From Immundisolibacter sp049322795 (lineage in GTDB: Bacteria > Pseudomonadota > Gammaproteobacteria > Immundisolibacterales > Immundisolibacteraceae): a DNA stretch of 64,000 nt. A program made the position numbers and the translations under genes. The DNA is taken from the NCBI GenBank assembly GCA_049322795.1, contig JBMOQH010000015.1, positions 226,792 through 290,791 on the forward strand. Reading direction: 5' to 3'. Position 1 is the first letter of the stretch. Each line of letters starts with the position of its first letter. Of this stretch, positions 45,775-54,219 are shown piece by piece. The notes beneath the pieces were generated by a model, which saw only the letters and a program-made list of their open reading frames with translations, did no database searches and was not told where the DNA came from.

Positions 45775-46571
45775 GCCCGGCCCTCCACGGTGTCCAGGAA
45801 CTGCAACACCGCCGCCGCGCAGGGCTGCGGCTGCTCGATGGGCGGCAGATGACCGCAGCCCGGCAGCACCGTGAGCCGCGCGCCCGGGATCAGGCGCTCG
45901 TATTCCTCGCCGATGCGCAGCGGAAACAAACGGTCGTGCTCGCCCCACACCACGTGCGTCGGCACGCGGATGCGGTGCAGCCACGGCGGCAGATACGGAT
46001 CGTAGGAGCGCGGCTGCCACACCAGGCGGGCGGTGGTGAAGCGGTTCTTGAGCTGGCGCTCGCGCTCCTCGGGCGGCACCTCCATGGCCAGCAGCTGGTC
46101 GGCGACGCGCTGATCGTGGATCAGCGCCCGCAGGGTCTGCTCCGGATTGCCCATGAAGTTGTCGACGCGCGGCACGCCGTGCACGTGCACGCCGGCGGCG
46201 GAAACGAGCGTGAGCGAGGCCAGGCGCGAGCAGTCCTTGATGGCGAGCGCGGCCGCCGTCCAGCCGCCCAGGCTGTGGCCGACCAGGTGCACGCCGGTCA
46301 GGTCGAGCTCGGCCAGCACGTCGAGGTAGTAGTAGGCGAGATCCTCGACGCGCCGCAGCCAGGCCGGCGTGTCGGAATCGCCAAAGCCGGGGTGCTCGGG
46401 CACCCACAGGTCGAAGCGCTGCGCCAGCCGGTCCATGAACGGAAGCCACTGGCTGGCGCCGCCCGCGCCGTGCAGGAACAGCAGCGGCGCGCCGCCGCCA
46501 GGCGGCGCCGGGCCGCGCATCAGCCTGACGCGCACGCCGGCCAGCGTGCGCGTGGTCACGGAATGGTTCAT
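45771..46571 (-). CDS. Alpha/beta hydrolase
   Basis: 266 residues. Oxyanion segment LLFLHGAGG, nucleophile Ser in GHSLGG (about 98), Asp in GEHDRLFP and His in GCGHLPP: a complete triad. Family members cleave esters, lactones or C-C bonds of ring-cleavage products. First gene of a two-gene operon with the LLM oxidoreductase. GGAGGAG precedes the ATG. Confidence 0.88.
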   Translation of the reverse strand: MNHSVTTRTLAGVRVRLMRGPAPPGGGAPLLFLHGAGGASQWLPFMDRLAQRFDLWVPEHPGFGDSDTPAWLRRVEDLAYYYLDVLAELDLTGVHLVGHSLGGWTAAALAIKDCSRLASLTLVSAAGVHVHGVPRVDNFMGNPEQTLRALIHDQRVADQLLAMEVPPEERERQLKNRFTTARLVWQPRSYDPYLPPWLHRIRVPTHVVWGEHDRLFPLRIGEEYERLIPGARLTVLPGCGHLPPIEQPQPCAAAVLQFLDTVEGRA

Positions 46572-46804
46572 CGCTCCTCCTGCCTGCCGGGGAAGGTCTG
46601 AGCCGGTCCATCCCAGACCGGGTTCAGACTCGCCGGGCCCGGCACGCGTCCGGACCCGGCTGCGACGGATCGCGCACTGGCGTGCTGGATCCGGGAACGG
46701 GCCATCCCTGGCGAGCGGAAGCGTTGACTGTGGGTCAGAGGCTTCTCGGGATTTCGGTCCGACCGGGTGAGTCGTGCCGTCCCGGTCCGTATCCTCGCAT
46801 CCCG

Positions 46805-46814
46805 AACGATCGTT
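46805..46814. promoter_or_regulatory. Palindromic site AACGATCGTT
   Basis: Perfect 10-bp palindrome in the long gap between the hydrolase operon and alkB. The same arms recur at 46962-46971 as AACGGTCGTT. Candidate operator half of a pair; no regulator identified. Confidence 0.35.
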
Positions 46815-46951
46815 TGACCAGTGCCCGGGCCGTATCCATGTCGGCGTCCGGTCGGGTCCGCGCGGGCGCAGCGGTCCGTGGGCGTGGGCGGACCCGAGCG
46901 GGCCGGGTCGACGCGCTCCGCAGGGGCCTGCAACCGGCGAATGACCGCGCG

Positions 46952-46980
46952 TGGAAAGCAGAACGGTCGTTCGTTATCAT
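46952..46980 (+). promoter_or_regulatory. Candidate alkB promoter with embedded operator
   Basis: TGGAAA (46952-46957) and TATCAT (46975-46980) with a 17-base spacer. AACGGTCGTT (46962-46971) lies exactly inside the spacer, so a bound repressor would block polymerase. The start would be about 25-30 bases before the ATG at 47014. Confidence 0.45.
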
Positions 46981-47013
46981 TCGGCGCCCTGATCTCCACA
47001 ACGGAAGTGGATC

Positions 47014-48162
47014 ATGGCCGTTTCGATCGAAGGCACCGGTGCTGAGCGCAGCGTTCTGGCCCGCGTCAGCACCTGGCCGCTGATCGGCTTCATGCTGTTG
47101 CCGGTACTGGCGTGGGCGCTCGGCGGCGGCAATTGGTACTGGATCGGCGCCGTGGCGTGGATGGCGGTGCTGCCGCTGCTGGACAACCTGATCGGGCCCG
47201 ACCGGCTGAACGCGGCGGCTGGCTTCGAGCCGGAACTCGAACGGCGCCTGCGGTATCGGTTCATGCTGTGGCTGTGCGTGCCGGTGCAGTGGGGCGTGGC
47301 GCTGTTCGGGCTGTACCTGCTCAGCAATGAGCCGCTGACCACCAGCGCCATGATCGGACTGATCGCCAGCCTGTCGGTGTCGGTCGGCATCGGCGTGGTG
47401 GTGGCGCACGAGCTGTGCCACCACGCGCAAAAGTTCGACCGCTTCATGGGCGTGCTGCTGTTCACGCCCACCAACATGGCGGACTTCCACCTCTACCACA
47501 ACATCGGCCACCACAACCTGGTCGCCACGCCCGAGGATCCGGCGTCGGCCCGCTACAACGAGCCGGTGTACCCGTTCGTGCTGCGCTGCATCGTCGACAA
47601 GTCGCGTCTGGCCTGGCGCATCGGCCGCGACAGCATGGCGGTGCGCGGTCTGCCGGCGTGGCACTGGCGCAACCAGGCGCTGTGGCTGTTCGCGGCGCCG
47701 CTGGCGTGGCTGGCCGCCACGCTGGCGCTGTTCGGCTGGGTGGCGCTGCCGGTGTTTCTGGGCTGCTGGCTGTTTCCGCGGCTGTTCCTGGCCTTCGTCG
47801 ACTATCTGGAACACTACGGCCTGGGCCGCCGGCGCCTGGCGGACGGCACCTACGAACCGATCCGCGCCGAACACGCCTGGGACGACAACTACATCGTCAG
47901 CAGCATGATCTCGTGCCAGATCACGCGTCACTCGGACCACCACGCCAAGACCAGCCGGCCGTACCAGATTCTGCGCGTGCGCGACGAGGCGCCGCGCCTG
48001 CCCTACGGCTACATGACGATGATCTGGCTGGTGATGGTGCCGCCGCTGTGGCGGCGCGTGATGAATCCCATCCTCGAGGCGTTCTACGCCAGCGCCAACA
48101 TCGTGCCCCACGGGCGGCCGCAGGACCTGCCGGCGCGGTTCCGCGAGCAGGCGGTGTATTGA
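47014..48162 (+). CDS. alkB: Alkane 1-monooxygenase
   Basis: 382 residues with about six membrane segments. The three histidine boxes of the AlkB family are present: HELCHH at 132-137, HLYHNIGHH at 159-167 followed by VATPEDPASAR, and RHSDHH with His306, 309 and 310. DYLEHYGL matches the further NYxEHYGL-like box. It hydroxylates medium-chain alkanes or similar groups at a di-iron site in the inner membrane, using rubredoxin. No rubredoxin gene is adjacent. HELCHH differs from the common HELGHK, suggesting a divergent subfamily. Confidence 0.92.
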   Translation: MAVSIEGTGAERSVLARVSTWPLIGFMLLPVLAWALGGGNWYWIGAVAWMAVLPLLDNLIGPDRLNAAAGFEPELERRLRYRFMLWLCVPVQWGVALFGLYLLSNEPLTTSAMIGLIASLSVSVGIGVVVAHELCHHAQKFDRFMGVLLFTPTNMADFHLYHNIGHHNLVATPEDPASARYNEPVYPFVLRCIVDKSRLAWRIGRDSMAVRGLPAWHWRNQALWLFAAPLAWLAATLALFGWVALPVFLGCWLFPRLFLAFVDYLEHYGLGRRRLADGTYEPIRAEHAWDDNYIVSSMISCQITRHSDHHAKTSRPYQILRVRDEAPRLPYGYMTMIWLVMVPPLWRRVMNPILEAFYASANIVPHGRPQDLPARFREQAVY

Positions 48163-48251
48163 TGAGGAGCGCACGGTAGCCTCACGGCCGTCCGCGGCGG
48201 TGGACAATGTCGAGGCGGGCCGCCCGCGCAACGACACACGGAGGCGCATCC

Positions 48252-48884
48252 ATGAGTACGAGCACCGCGACAGGCTGGCGGCTGGCCGGCGACGAGGTCA
48301 ACGGCTGCAGCTGCGACTGGGGCTGTCCGTGCCAGTTCAACGCGCTGCCGACGCACGGCTACTGCCAGGCGCTGATCGGCTTTGCCGTGCGCGAGGGCCA
48401 CTACGGCAGCACGCGTCTGGACGGCGTGCGCTTTGCGGTCGCCGCAGCCTGGCCGGGGGCCATCCACCAGGGCGGCGGCACCATGCAGTTCGCCTTCGAC
48501 GAGAGCACCACCCCGGCGCAGCGCGAGGCCTTGGCCGCCATCGGTTCCGGGCAGGCCGGGGGCGGCGGGGCGTTTTCCATCTTCGCCACCGTGTGCGCGG
48601 AATTGCGCCCGCCGCGCATCGCCAAGATCGACATCGAATGCGACCGCGAGGCGCGCACCGCGCGCCTGAGCGTGGAGGGTTTCGCCGAAAGCCGCGTCGA
48701 GCCGATCCGCAACCCCATCACCGGCGCCGAGCATCGGGCGCGCATCGTGCTGCCGGATGGTTTCGAGTACCAGGAGGCCGAGATGGCCGACACGGTGTCG
48801 ATACAACTGTTCGGCGAGCTGCCGCTCGACTTTCACCACGAGCATTCCTACGGCCAGCTGAACGCCTTCGACTGGCGCGGCTGA
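48252..48884 (+). CDS. DUF1326 family protein
   Basis: 210 residues from the ATG at 48252, with GGAGG upstream. The family-defining CSCDWGCPCQF cysteine cluster is near residue 18, and the end DFHHEHSYGQLNAFDW is rich in His. The cysteine/histidine content suggests metal binding, but no function is known. It lies 89 bases after alkB on the same strand and is probably co-transcribed. Confidence 0.85.
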   Translation: MSTSTATGWRLAGDEVNGCSCDWGCPCQFNALPTHGYCQALIGFAVREGHYGSTRLDGVRFAVAAAWPGAIHQGGGTMQFAFDESTTPAQREALAAIGSGQAGGGGAFSIFATVCAELRPPRIAKIDIECDREARTARLSVEGFAESRVEPIRNPITGAEHRARIVLPDGFEYQEAEMADTVSIQLFGELPLDFHHEHSYGQLNAFDWRG

Positions 48885-48918
48885 TCGGGAGCGCCTGTCC
48901 GCAGGCGCGACCCGCGAT

Positions 48919-49863
48919 TCAGGCAAACGCCACCGCGGCGACGCCGGTGAGCCAGGCCCGCTCGGCGGCGTAGGCCAGCACCTCGCCGCGGCTGCCGGGC
49001 ACGGCGCCCATCACCGTGACCCAGTTGCGGATTTCCTGCGCGCCGTTGCCGCCGCGCCGGCGCAGCGTGTCGGCATCCAGCCCGGCGAAACGGCCGTAGT
49101 CGCCGGCCTGCATCCAGTCCAGCAGTTCGCGATCGAACGCGGCGTCGATGAAGCCCAGCCCCTGGCGGCCCCAGCGATCGACCTCGGCGCCGATATCCGC
49201 GAGTGTCTGCGGGTCGGCGCCGCCGCGCCCGGCGGCCATGAAGCGCAGCCAGCGATGCCCGTCGGCGTCGTCCGGCAGGCCGCGCCAGTCCGGCAGAGGC
49301 ACCTCGTGGGACAGGCCGCCGGTGCCGAGCAGCGCCACGCGCAGGCCGGGTTCGATGTCGGCCAGCACCTCGCCGAGGGCCGCGCCCAGCGCCAGGCAGC
49401 GGCCGAGCGTCGGCAGCGGCGGCGCCACGCAGTTCTGGAACAGCGGCACGATCGGCAGTTCCGGCCCGCCGAACAGCAGGTGCAGCGGCGTGATGAACGC
49501 GTGGTCGAGCGGCAGGTCGCGCGCGAAGGCCGGATCGAAGCCGCGCGCCAGCAGGCCGTCGAGCAGACCCTCGGCCAGGCGGCCGTGCACTTTCAGTTCG
49601 TGACGCGGCAGATCGCCATCGCCCCAGCCGACGCTGCGTTCGCCGAGACCGAGGCAGAACGCGGGCATGTGATCGAGGAAGAAGCTGCGGTAATGGTCGC
49701 TGCCGACCACCAGCAAAACGTCTGCCCGGGCGGCGCGCAGCCGCGCGGCGATCTCGTCGAAGGCACCGCGCACGGCTGCCGTGTGGGCCGGGTCCGCCTG
49801 GTCCCACCGCCGGACCATCACGGCGGCGTGACTCACGCCAAAGGCGCCGACGATGTCTGCCAT
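48919..49863 (-). CDS. LigB-type class III extradiol dioxygenase
   Basis: 314 residues. Expected non-heme iron ligands are visible: His12 (GVSHAAV), His57 (GSDHYRSF) and a C-terminal Glu in AQEIRNW (near 272); the acid/base His is in GTGGLSHEVP. It would cleave a catechol-type ring next to the hydroxyls. Last gene of the minus-strand operon. The combination with a hydrolase and an SDR is that of a meta-cleavage pathway. Confidence 0.88.
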   Translation of the reverse strand: MADIVGAFGVSHAAVMVRRWDQADPAHTAAVRGAFDEIAARLRAARADVLLVVGSDHYRSFFLDHMPAFCLGLGERSVGWGDGDLPRHELKVHGRLAEGLLDGLLARGFDPAFARDLPLDHAFITPLHLLFGGPELPIVPLFQNCVAPPLPTLGRCLALGAALGEVLADIEPGLRVALLGTGGLSHEVPLPDWRGLPDDADGHRWLRFMAAGRGGADPQTLADIGAEVDRWGRQGLGFIDAAFDRELLDWMQAGDYGRFAGLDADTLRRRGGNGAQEIRNWVTVMGAVPGSRGEVLAYAAERAWLTGVAAVAFA

Positions 49864-49905
49864 GCCGTACTCCGCTGTGACGACGCCCGGCTGCGCCGAC
49901 GTTTA

Positions 49906-50763
49906 CTACCCGAAGAAAAACCGGCTCGCCACCTGATTGAAGTGCTCCGCCTCGTCGTGCTGGACGATGTGGCCGGCGTCCTCGAACCACTCGAAGCTGG
50001 CATTCGGCAGCATGCCTTGCAGCTGGTCTGCCATGTCCGGCGTGGCGAAGATGTCGTGCCGGCCCCAGATGAAGTGGATGGGGATGTTCAGCTGCGGCAG
50101 GCGGTGGCGCAGGTCGAACCACTGCGCCACGGCCGGATCCTCGACCCGGCGCTTGCGGAAGTAGTTCAGGAACGACGCCTGGCCCTCGCGGATGCCGGGC
50201 TGCTGGGCGTAGCGGTGGCGCTTCTCGATCGTCTCCTCGCTGAGCCGTTCCGGGTGATGCATGATCCCGCTCAGAAACCCGCGCAGGCTCTCCTTGCTGC
50301 CGTCGTAGTCGACCAGGCGCTTCATGCCCGGCGTCATGCCCATCTCGATGCCCATGGCGGTGCCGATGGTGCCGCTGCTGACCAGCAGCATCTTCTTCAC
50401 CCGGCCGGGGTGGTCGAGCGCGTAGCGGGCGGCGATGTAGGCGCCCATCGAGTTGCCGGCGATGTGGATCTCGTCCAGGCACAGCGTGTCGATGAAACGG
50501 GCCACGTGCTCGGCCATGAACTCGTGCGACAGCTCGCGGTCCAGCGGCTTGTCGCTGAGCCCGAACCCGATCTGGTCGATGGCGATGACGTGACCGTGCT
50601 CGCCGAGCGCCCGGATGTTGTTGCCCCAGCCGAACTCGCCGGCGGCGCCCGGCCCGCCGCCGTGTATCAGCAGCAGCGGCTGGCCGTCGCCCCATTCGAC
50701 GTAGTGCGTCTTGTAGGGGCCGACGCGCACGAAGCGCGATACGAAACGCGGGCTGTCGGTCAT
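49906..50763 (-). CDS. Meta-cleavage-product hydrolase (alpha/beta hydrolase)
   Basis: 285 residues from the ATG at 50763, preceded by GAGGAGAACGCC. Start of the fold LLLIHGGGPGAAGEFGW, nucleophile in GNSMGAY, Asp in WGRHDIF and His in DAGHIVQHD. GGGPGA and GNSMG resemble the BphD/HsaD/MhpC C-C hydrolases that split dienol ring-fission products. The neighbouring extradiol dioxygenase supports that role. Confidence 0.88.
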   Translation of the reverse strand: MTDSPRFVSRFVRVGPYKTHYVEWGDGQPLLLIHGGGPGAAGEFGWGNNIRALGEHGHVIAIDQIGFGLSDKPLDRELSHEFMAEHVARFIDTLCLDEIHIAGNSMGAYIAARYALDHPGRVKKMLLVSSGTIGTAMGIEMGMTPGMKRLVDYDGSKESLRGFLSGIMHHPERLSEETIEKRHRYAQQPGIREGQASFLNYFRKRRVEDPAVAQWFDLRHRLPQLNIPIHFIWGRHDIFATPDMADQLQGMLPNASFEWFEDAGHIVQHDEAEHFNQVASRFFFG

Positions 50764-50804
50764 GGCGTTCTCCTCGGGGGGTGTCGTGCGGGCCGGTCGC
50801 GGCC

Positions 50805-51698
50805 TCAGTAGTCGATGCGGATGTCGTCCGCCGGCTCGCCGTAGCGGTGGGGCTGCAGGCGGCCGATGGCGTCTTCCGTGGTGATGCCGCTCCAGGCGCC
50901 GGGCTGCCAGCAGAAGTAGCCGGCGCGCGCGCCGCCGTCGAGCAGGATGTCCTGGCCGGTCATGAAGGCCGACTCGTCCGACGCCAGAAAGACCGCCGCA
51001 TTGGCGATGTCGCGGGCGTTGCAGAAGCGCCCGAGCGGAATGCCCTTCAGGAAATCGTCGGCCGACATCGTTTCCGGGCCGTGGATTTGCGGGTTCAGCA
51101 TCTTCGCCGGGTACTGCCACAGCAGGTGGTCCATGAAGGTCGGGCTGATGGTGTTGACGCGGATCTGGTGGCGCGCCAGTTCCAGCGCGGCGCCGCGGCA
51201 GAAATTGAGCAGCCCGGCCTTGGCGGCGTTGTAGCCGGTGTTGCCCGCCTCGCCCTGGTGCCCGGCGTCGGACACGATGTGGATGATCGAACCCGGGTTG
51301 CCCAGCTTCACCATGGCGCGGGCGGTGTGCTTGGTGGTCAGCATGCCGCCGGTGAGGTAACCCCCAAGCTGCCGGTTCCAGTCGTGCAGGTTGTAGTCGA
51401 GCACGGTGTGCCGGTACTGGTTGCCGACCTGGTTGAACATGATGTCGATGCGGCCGTAGCGCGCCAGGGCCTCGGCCACCAGGCGCTCGGTGTCCGGCTC
51501 GTCGGTGGGGTCGCCGACTAGGGCGTGGGCGTCGTGGCCCTTGCCGCGCAGAAACTCCGCGCACGCTTCGGCGGCCTCGGCCCTGATGTCCACCACGGCC
51601 ACGCGGGCGCCTTCCCTGGCAAACCAGTGCGCGGTGGTGCCGGCGATGTTGGGGCTGGCGCCGAACACCAGCGCGACGCGATCCTGCAAACGTCCCAT
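50805..51698 (-). CDS. Short-chain dehydrogenase in the ring-cleavage operon
   Basis: 297 residues. Cofactor motif FGASPNIAG, catalytic YNAAK (near 155) with Ser in HIVSDAGHQG. An extended C-terminus follows the usual SDR end (ILLDGGARAGY). In this context it could oxidise a cis-dihydrodiol to a catechol, the step between the Rieske enzyme and the extradiol dioxygenase, but the sequence does not prove the substrate. The motif NxxG is read as FNQVG, unusual. Confidence 0.85.
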   Translation of the reverse strand: MGRLQDRVALVFGASPNIAGTTAHWFAREGARVAVVDIRAEAAEACAEFLRGKGHDAHALVGDPTDEPDTERLVAEALARYGRIDIMFNQVGNQYRHTVLDYNLHDWNRQLGGYLTGGMLTTKHTARAMVKLGNPGSIIHIVSDAGHQGEAGNTGYNAAKAGLLNFCRGAALELARHQIRVNTISPTFMDHLLWQYPAKMLNPQIHGPETMSADDFLKGIPLGRFCNARDIANAAVFLASDESAFMTGQDILLDGGARAGYFCWQPGAWSGITTEDAIGRLQPHRYGEPADDIRIDY

Positions 51699-51707
51699 GG
51701 CGTGTCC

Positions 51708-52772
51708 TCAGCGCGGCTCGAACAGGGTGGTGACGAAGTTGTCGTTGCACACCCAGGTGGGCTGGAAGTCGGCATGACGCGGCGCCCCGGCGCCGAGCTC
51801 GCTCATGGCGCCGGCCAGCACGGTCGGGATCAACAGCTCCCACTGGGCATGGGCCTCGAACTGCTCGAAGCTCAGCGTGTCCGGCCAGCGCGCGTAGTCG
51901 CCGGCCCGCCACTGCTCGAACCGCGCACGGTCGGCCTCGACGTCGGGGTGGATGCGCTCGAGCGCCTTGCCGGCGTCGTTGGCGTGCGACCAGTCGCTGG
52001 CGGCGACCACGGCGACCCGCCACGGCGAGGGCGCGAACGCGCGGGCGATTTCGACGCCAAGATCGAAGGCCTGCCGCGGCGTCAGCGGCGGATCGTCGCG
52101 GCCGAGGTCGAGCGGCGTCAGGCCCTCCTCGTCGCGCACGCGCCCGAAGCGGAACGGGTCGATGCCCAGCGGCAGGATCGGCGTGTCCAGCTGTCGCCGG
52201 TCGAAGTCCAGATGCACCGCGCCGGCGATCAGGTTGTGCCCCAGTCCGGCCGGGTGGGGCGACTGCGGCACCAGGCGCGGCGCCAGGCCGACGCTTTCCA
52301 GGTGCCGCGCCAGCGTGGCCGCCGCCTGCGGGTGACCGCGCAGCACGTCGCTGCGGCTCGGATCCTCCTCGAACCAGTTGTCGCGGAAAAACGTCCACAG
52401 GTTGTAGGGCTGCACGCGGATGGCCTCATGCGTGTGCAGCCACCACTGCGGGCGCTCGGCGCCGGCAAAGGTCTCGTGCACGTCCCGGTAGAGCACCAGC
52501 AGCAGGTCCGGCCGAAACGCATCGAGCGCCTGGCGCAGGATGCGGAACTGGGCGTGCTGGCGCAGCTGGTGCGCGGCGCCGGCGGTCCGGCCCTGATCCT
52601 GGTCCGAGCCCCACTCGGCCTGCATCGGCGCCGGCCAGTTGCGCCAGTCGCGCAGCTGCGGCTTGTCGCGCCAGCCCCACGCCAGGTTGCCCCACAGCAC
52701 CCACGGCATGTTGGCGGGCTTCATCCGCAGAAACGGAAAATCCGAGACCGTGAGGCCCAGAATCTCGGCCAT
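51708..52772 (-). CDS. LigB-like extradiol dioxygenase family protein with altered iron site
   Basis: 354 residues. The start ILGLTVSDFPFLR aligns with the family pattern ending in a His (THYPPL), but the iron-ligand His is Asp here. The second ligand region reads YRDVHETF, with His shifted by one. HPAGLGHNL and the ASDWSHAND segment with its catalytic His remain. It may be a regulatory or modified subunit, or use a different substrate. First gene of the operon; GGAGGAGGAG immediately precedes the ATG. Confidence 0.78.
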   Translation of the reverse strand: MAEILGLTVSDFPFLRMKPANMPWVLWGNLAWGWRDKPQLRDWRNWPAPMQAEWGSDQDQGRTAGAAHQLRQHAQFRILRQALDAFRPDLLLVLYRDVHETFAGAERPQWWLHTHEAIRVQPYNLWTFFRDNWFEEDPSRSDVLRGHPQAAATLARHLESVGLAPRLVPQSPHPAGLGHNLIAGAVHLDFDRRQLDTPILPLGIDPFRFGRVRDEEGLTPLDLGRDDPPLTPRQAFDLGVEIARAFAPSPWRVAVVAASDWSHANDAGKALERIHPDVEADRARFEQWRAGDYARWPDTLSFEQFEAHAQWELLIPTVLAGAMSELGAGAPRHADFQPTWVCNDNFVTTLFEPR

Positions 52773-52906
52773 GCTCCTCCTCCGTCTGGCGCGCCGCGAC
52801 CTTGTCCACCCGCTGTCGCGCCGGGTGCAGTCGCTTGTCGTGACCCCATCGTAAACGGGAACGAACCCTTCACGCGACCGCCCGCAGCGGCCGTCGCCGG
52901 GGGCTG

Positions 52907-52935
52907 TTGTTGGTACCCCCGCGCCTTGTTACGCT
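52907..52935 (+). promoter_or_regulatory. Weak candidate promoter for the Rieske oxygenase gene
   Basis: TTGTTG (52907-52912) and TACGCT (52930-52935) with a 17-base spacer in the 210-base divergent gap. Each hexamer is a weak match. Confidence 0.3.
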
Positions 52936-52982
52936 GCCGGCAACCCCGCCGGAAAGCGGAGCGGGGACGAGGAGGACGGAGC

Positions 52983-54167
52983 ATGCAGGTGATCGACGCG
53001 CGGGCCGATACGGCGCGCATCAACGCGCTGTTCTACAAACACATCCCGGTCATGGGCCTGCGCAATTACTGGCACCCGGTGGCCTTGTCGCGCGAGGTGG
53101 GCGAGCGGCCGCTGGCGCGCACCATCATGGGCGATCCGCTGGTGTTCGTGCGCCGCCAGGGCCGGGCCTATGCGGTGCGCGACGAATGCCCGCACCGCGG
53201 CACCCGGCTGTCGAAGGGCACCTGCGAATTCCCCGGCAGCCGCACGCTCACCTGCCGCTACCACGGCTGGACCTTCGATGTCGGCGACGGCCGGTTGGTG
53301 GCGGCGCTGACCGACGGCCCGGACAGCCCGGTGGTCGGCAAGGTGCGCGTGCGCACCTACCCGGTCGAGGAGCGTCAGGGCATCGTCTGGGTGTGGATGG
53401 CGGACGGCCCGCCGGTGGCGGTCGAGCAGGACATTCCACGCGGCCTGCTGACAGCGAGCGAGGTGCACACGGTGCGCCGCGTCGCCCCCGGCAACTGGCG
53501 CTGGCATGTGGAGAACCCGGGTCTCGGCCACGCCACCTTCCTGCACCGCGATTCGGCCTACATGCGCATCGTCGACATGTTCGGCTACGCGCAGGGGCCG
53601 CACGCGGTGCTCGGCGAGGAAGGCGAGGACGGCGAATGGCTGATGGAGAAATTCGAGGCCATGGGCGCCAATCGGGACTATCCCGGCCTCGGCCGCTGGC
53701 CGCGCCACCGCTTCGGTGAGTTCATCCCGATCGGCGATTTCGCCGGCGGGCCGCTCGGCGTGCGCACCATCGTGTCGGTGCGCCTGCCGGGGATCGTGCG
53801 CGTGGCGCGGTTCCCGATCGAGGGCGCGCTCTACTACGAATGGTTCGTGCAGACCGACGCCGACCACTACCTGTACTTCCAGGTCGCGTGCGGGTATCCG
53901 AAAAACCTGCTCGAGCGCGCGTCCTGGCTGACGCGCTTCTTCGCCTGGGGCCGTTGGGCCGGCATGGTGCGCTTCAACGCGCAGGATCTCGGCATGACCG
54001 AGGACTCGCACACATACGCACTGCGCCACGGCAGCAACGATCCGGCGCCGCTGTACCGGCCGGACGGCTTTCAGCTCGCCTGGCGGCGCTACGCGCTCGA
54101 GCGCCTGCGCGGCGCGAGCATCCCGGAACTGAGAGCACAGCCCGTGGCGCAGGCGGGGACCGCCTGA
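52983..54167 (+). CDS. Rieske non-heme iron oxygenase, large subunit
   Basis: 394 residues from the ATG at 52983 (GAGGAGG upstream). Rieske ligands Cys69-x-His71 and Cys91-x2-His94. In the catalytic domain His183 and His188 (GLGHATFLH) are the iron ligands. The residue three before His183, an Asp in most family members, is Gly180. Length and single-subunit layout fit the KshA/vanillate-demethylase-like group rather than two-component naphthalene-type enzymes. It faces the ring-cleavage operon and likely makes its first substrate. No dedicated ferredoxin lies next to it. Confidence 0.88.
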   Translation: MQVIDARADTARINALFYKHIPVMGLRNYWHPVALSREVGERPLARTIMGDPLVFVRRQGRAYAVRDECPHRGTRLSKGTCEFPGSRTLTCRYHGWTFDVGDGRLVAALTDGPDSPVVGKVRVRTYPVEERQGIVWVWMADGPPVAVEQDIPRGLLTASEVHTVRRVAPGNWRWHVENPGLGHATFLHRDSAYMRIVDMFGYAQGPHAVLGEEGEDGEWLMEKFEAMGANRDYPGLGRWPRHRFGEFIPIGDFAGGPLGVRTIVSVRLPGIVRVARFPIEGALYYEWFVQTDADHYLYFQVACGYPKNLLERASWLTRFFAWGRWAGMVRFNAQDLGMTEDSHTYALRHGSNDPAPLYRPDGFQLAWRRYALERLRGASIPELRAQPVAQAGTA

Positions 54168-54219
54168 CGAGCACGCACCCGTAGGCCGCCGTCGGGCCTT
54201 TCGAGTTGCGGTTGGTGTC

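Larger units (their letters stand above)
46572..47013. other. 442-base intergenic region upstream of alkB
   Basis: No gene seen. It holds two AACGNNCGTT palindromes (46805-46814 and 46962-46971), a candidate alkB promoter (46952-46980) and several short GC-rich inverted repeats. The length suggests regulation of both the divergent hydrolase operon and alkB, but no regulator gene lies nearby in the window. Confidence 0.6.
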
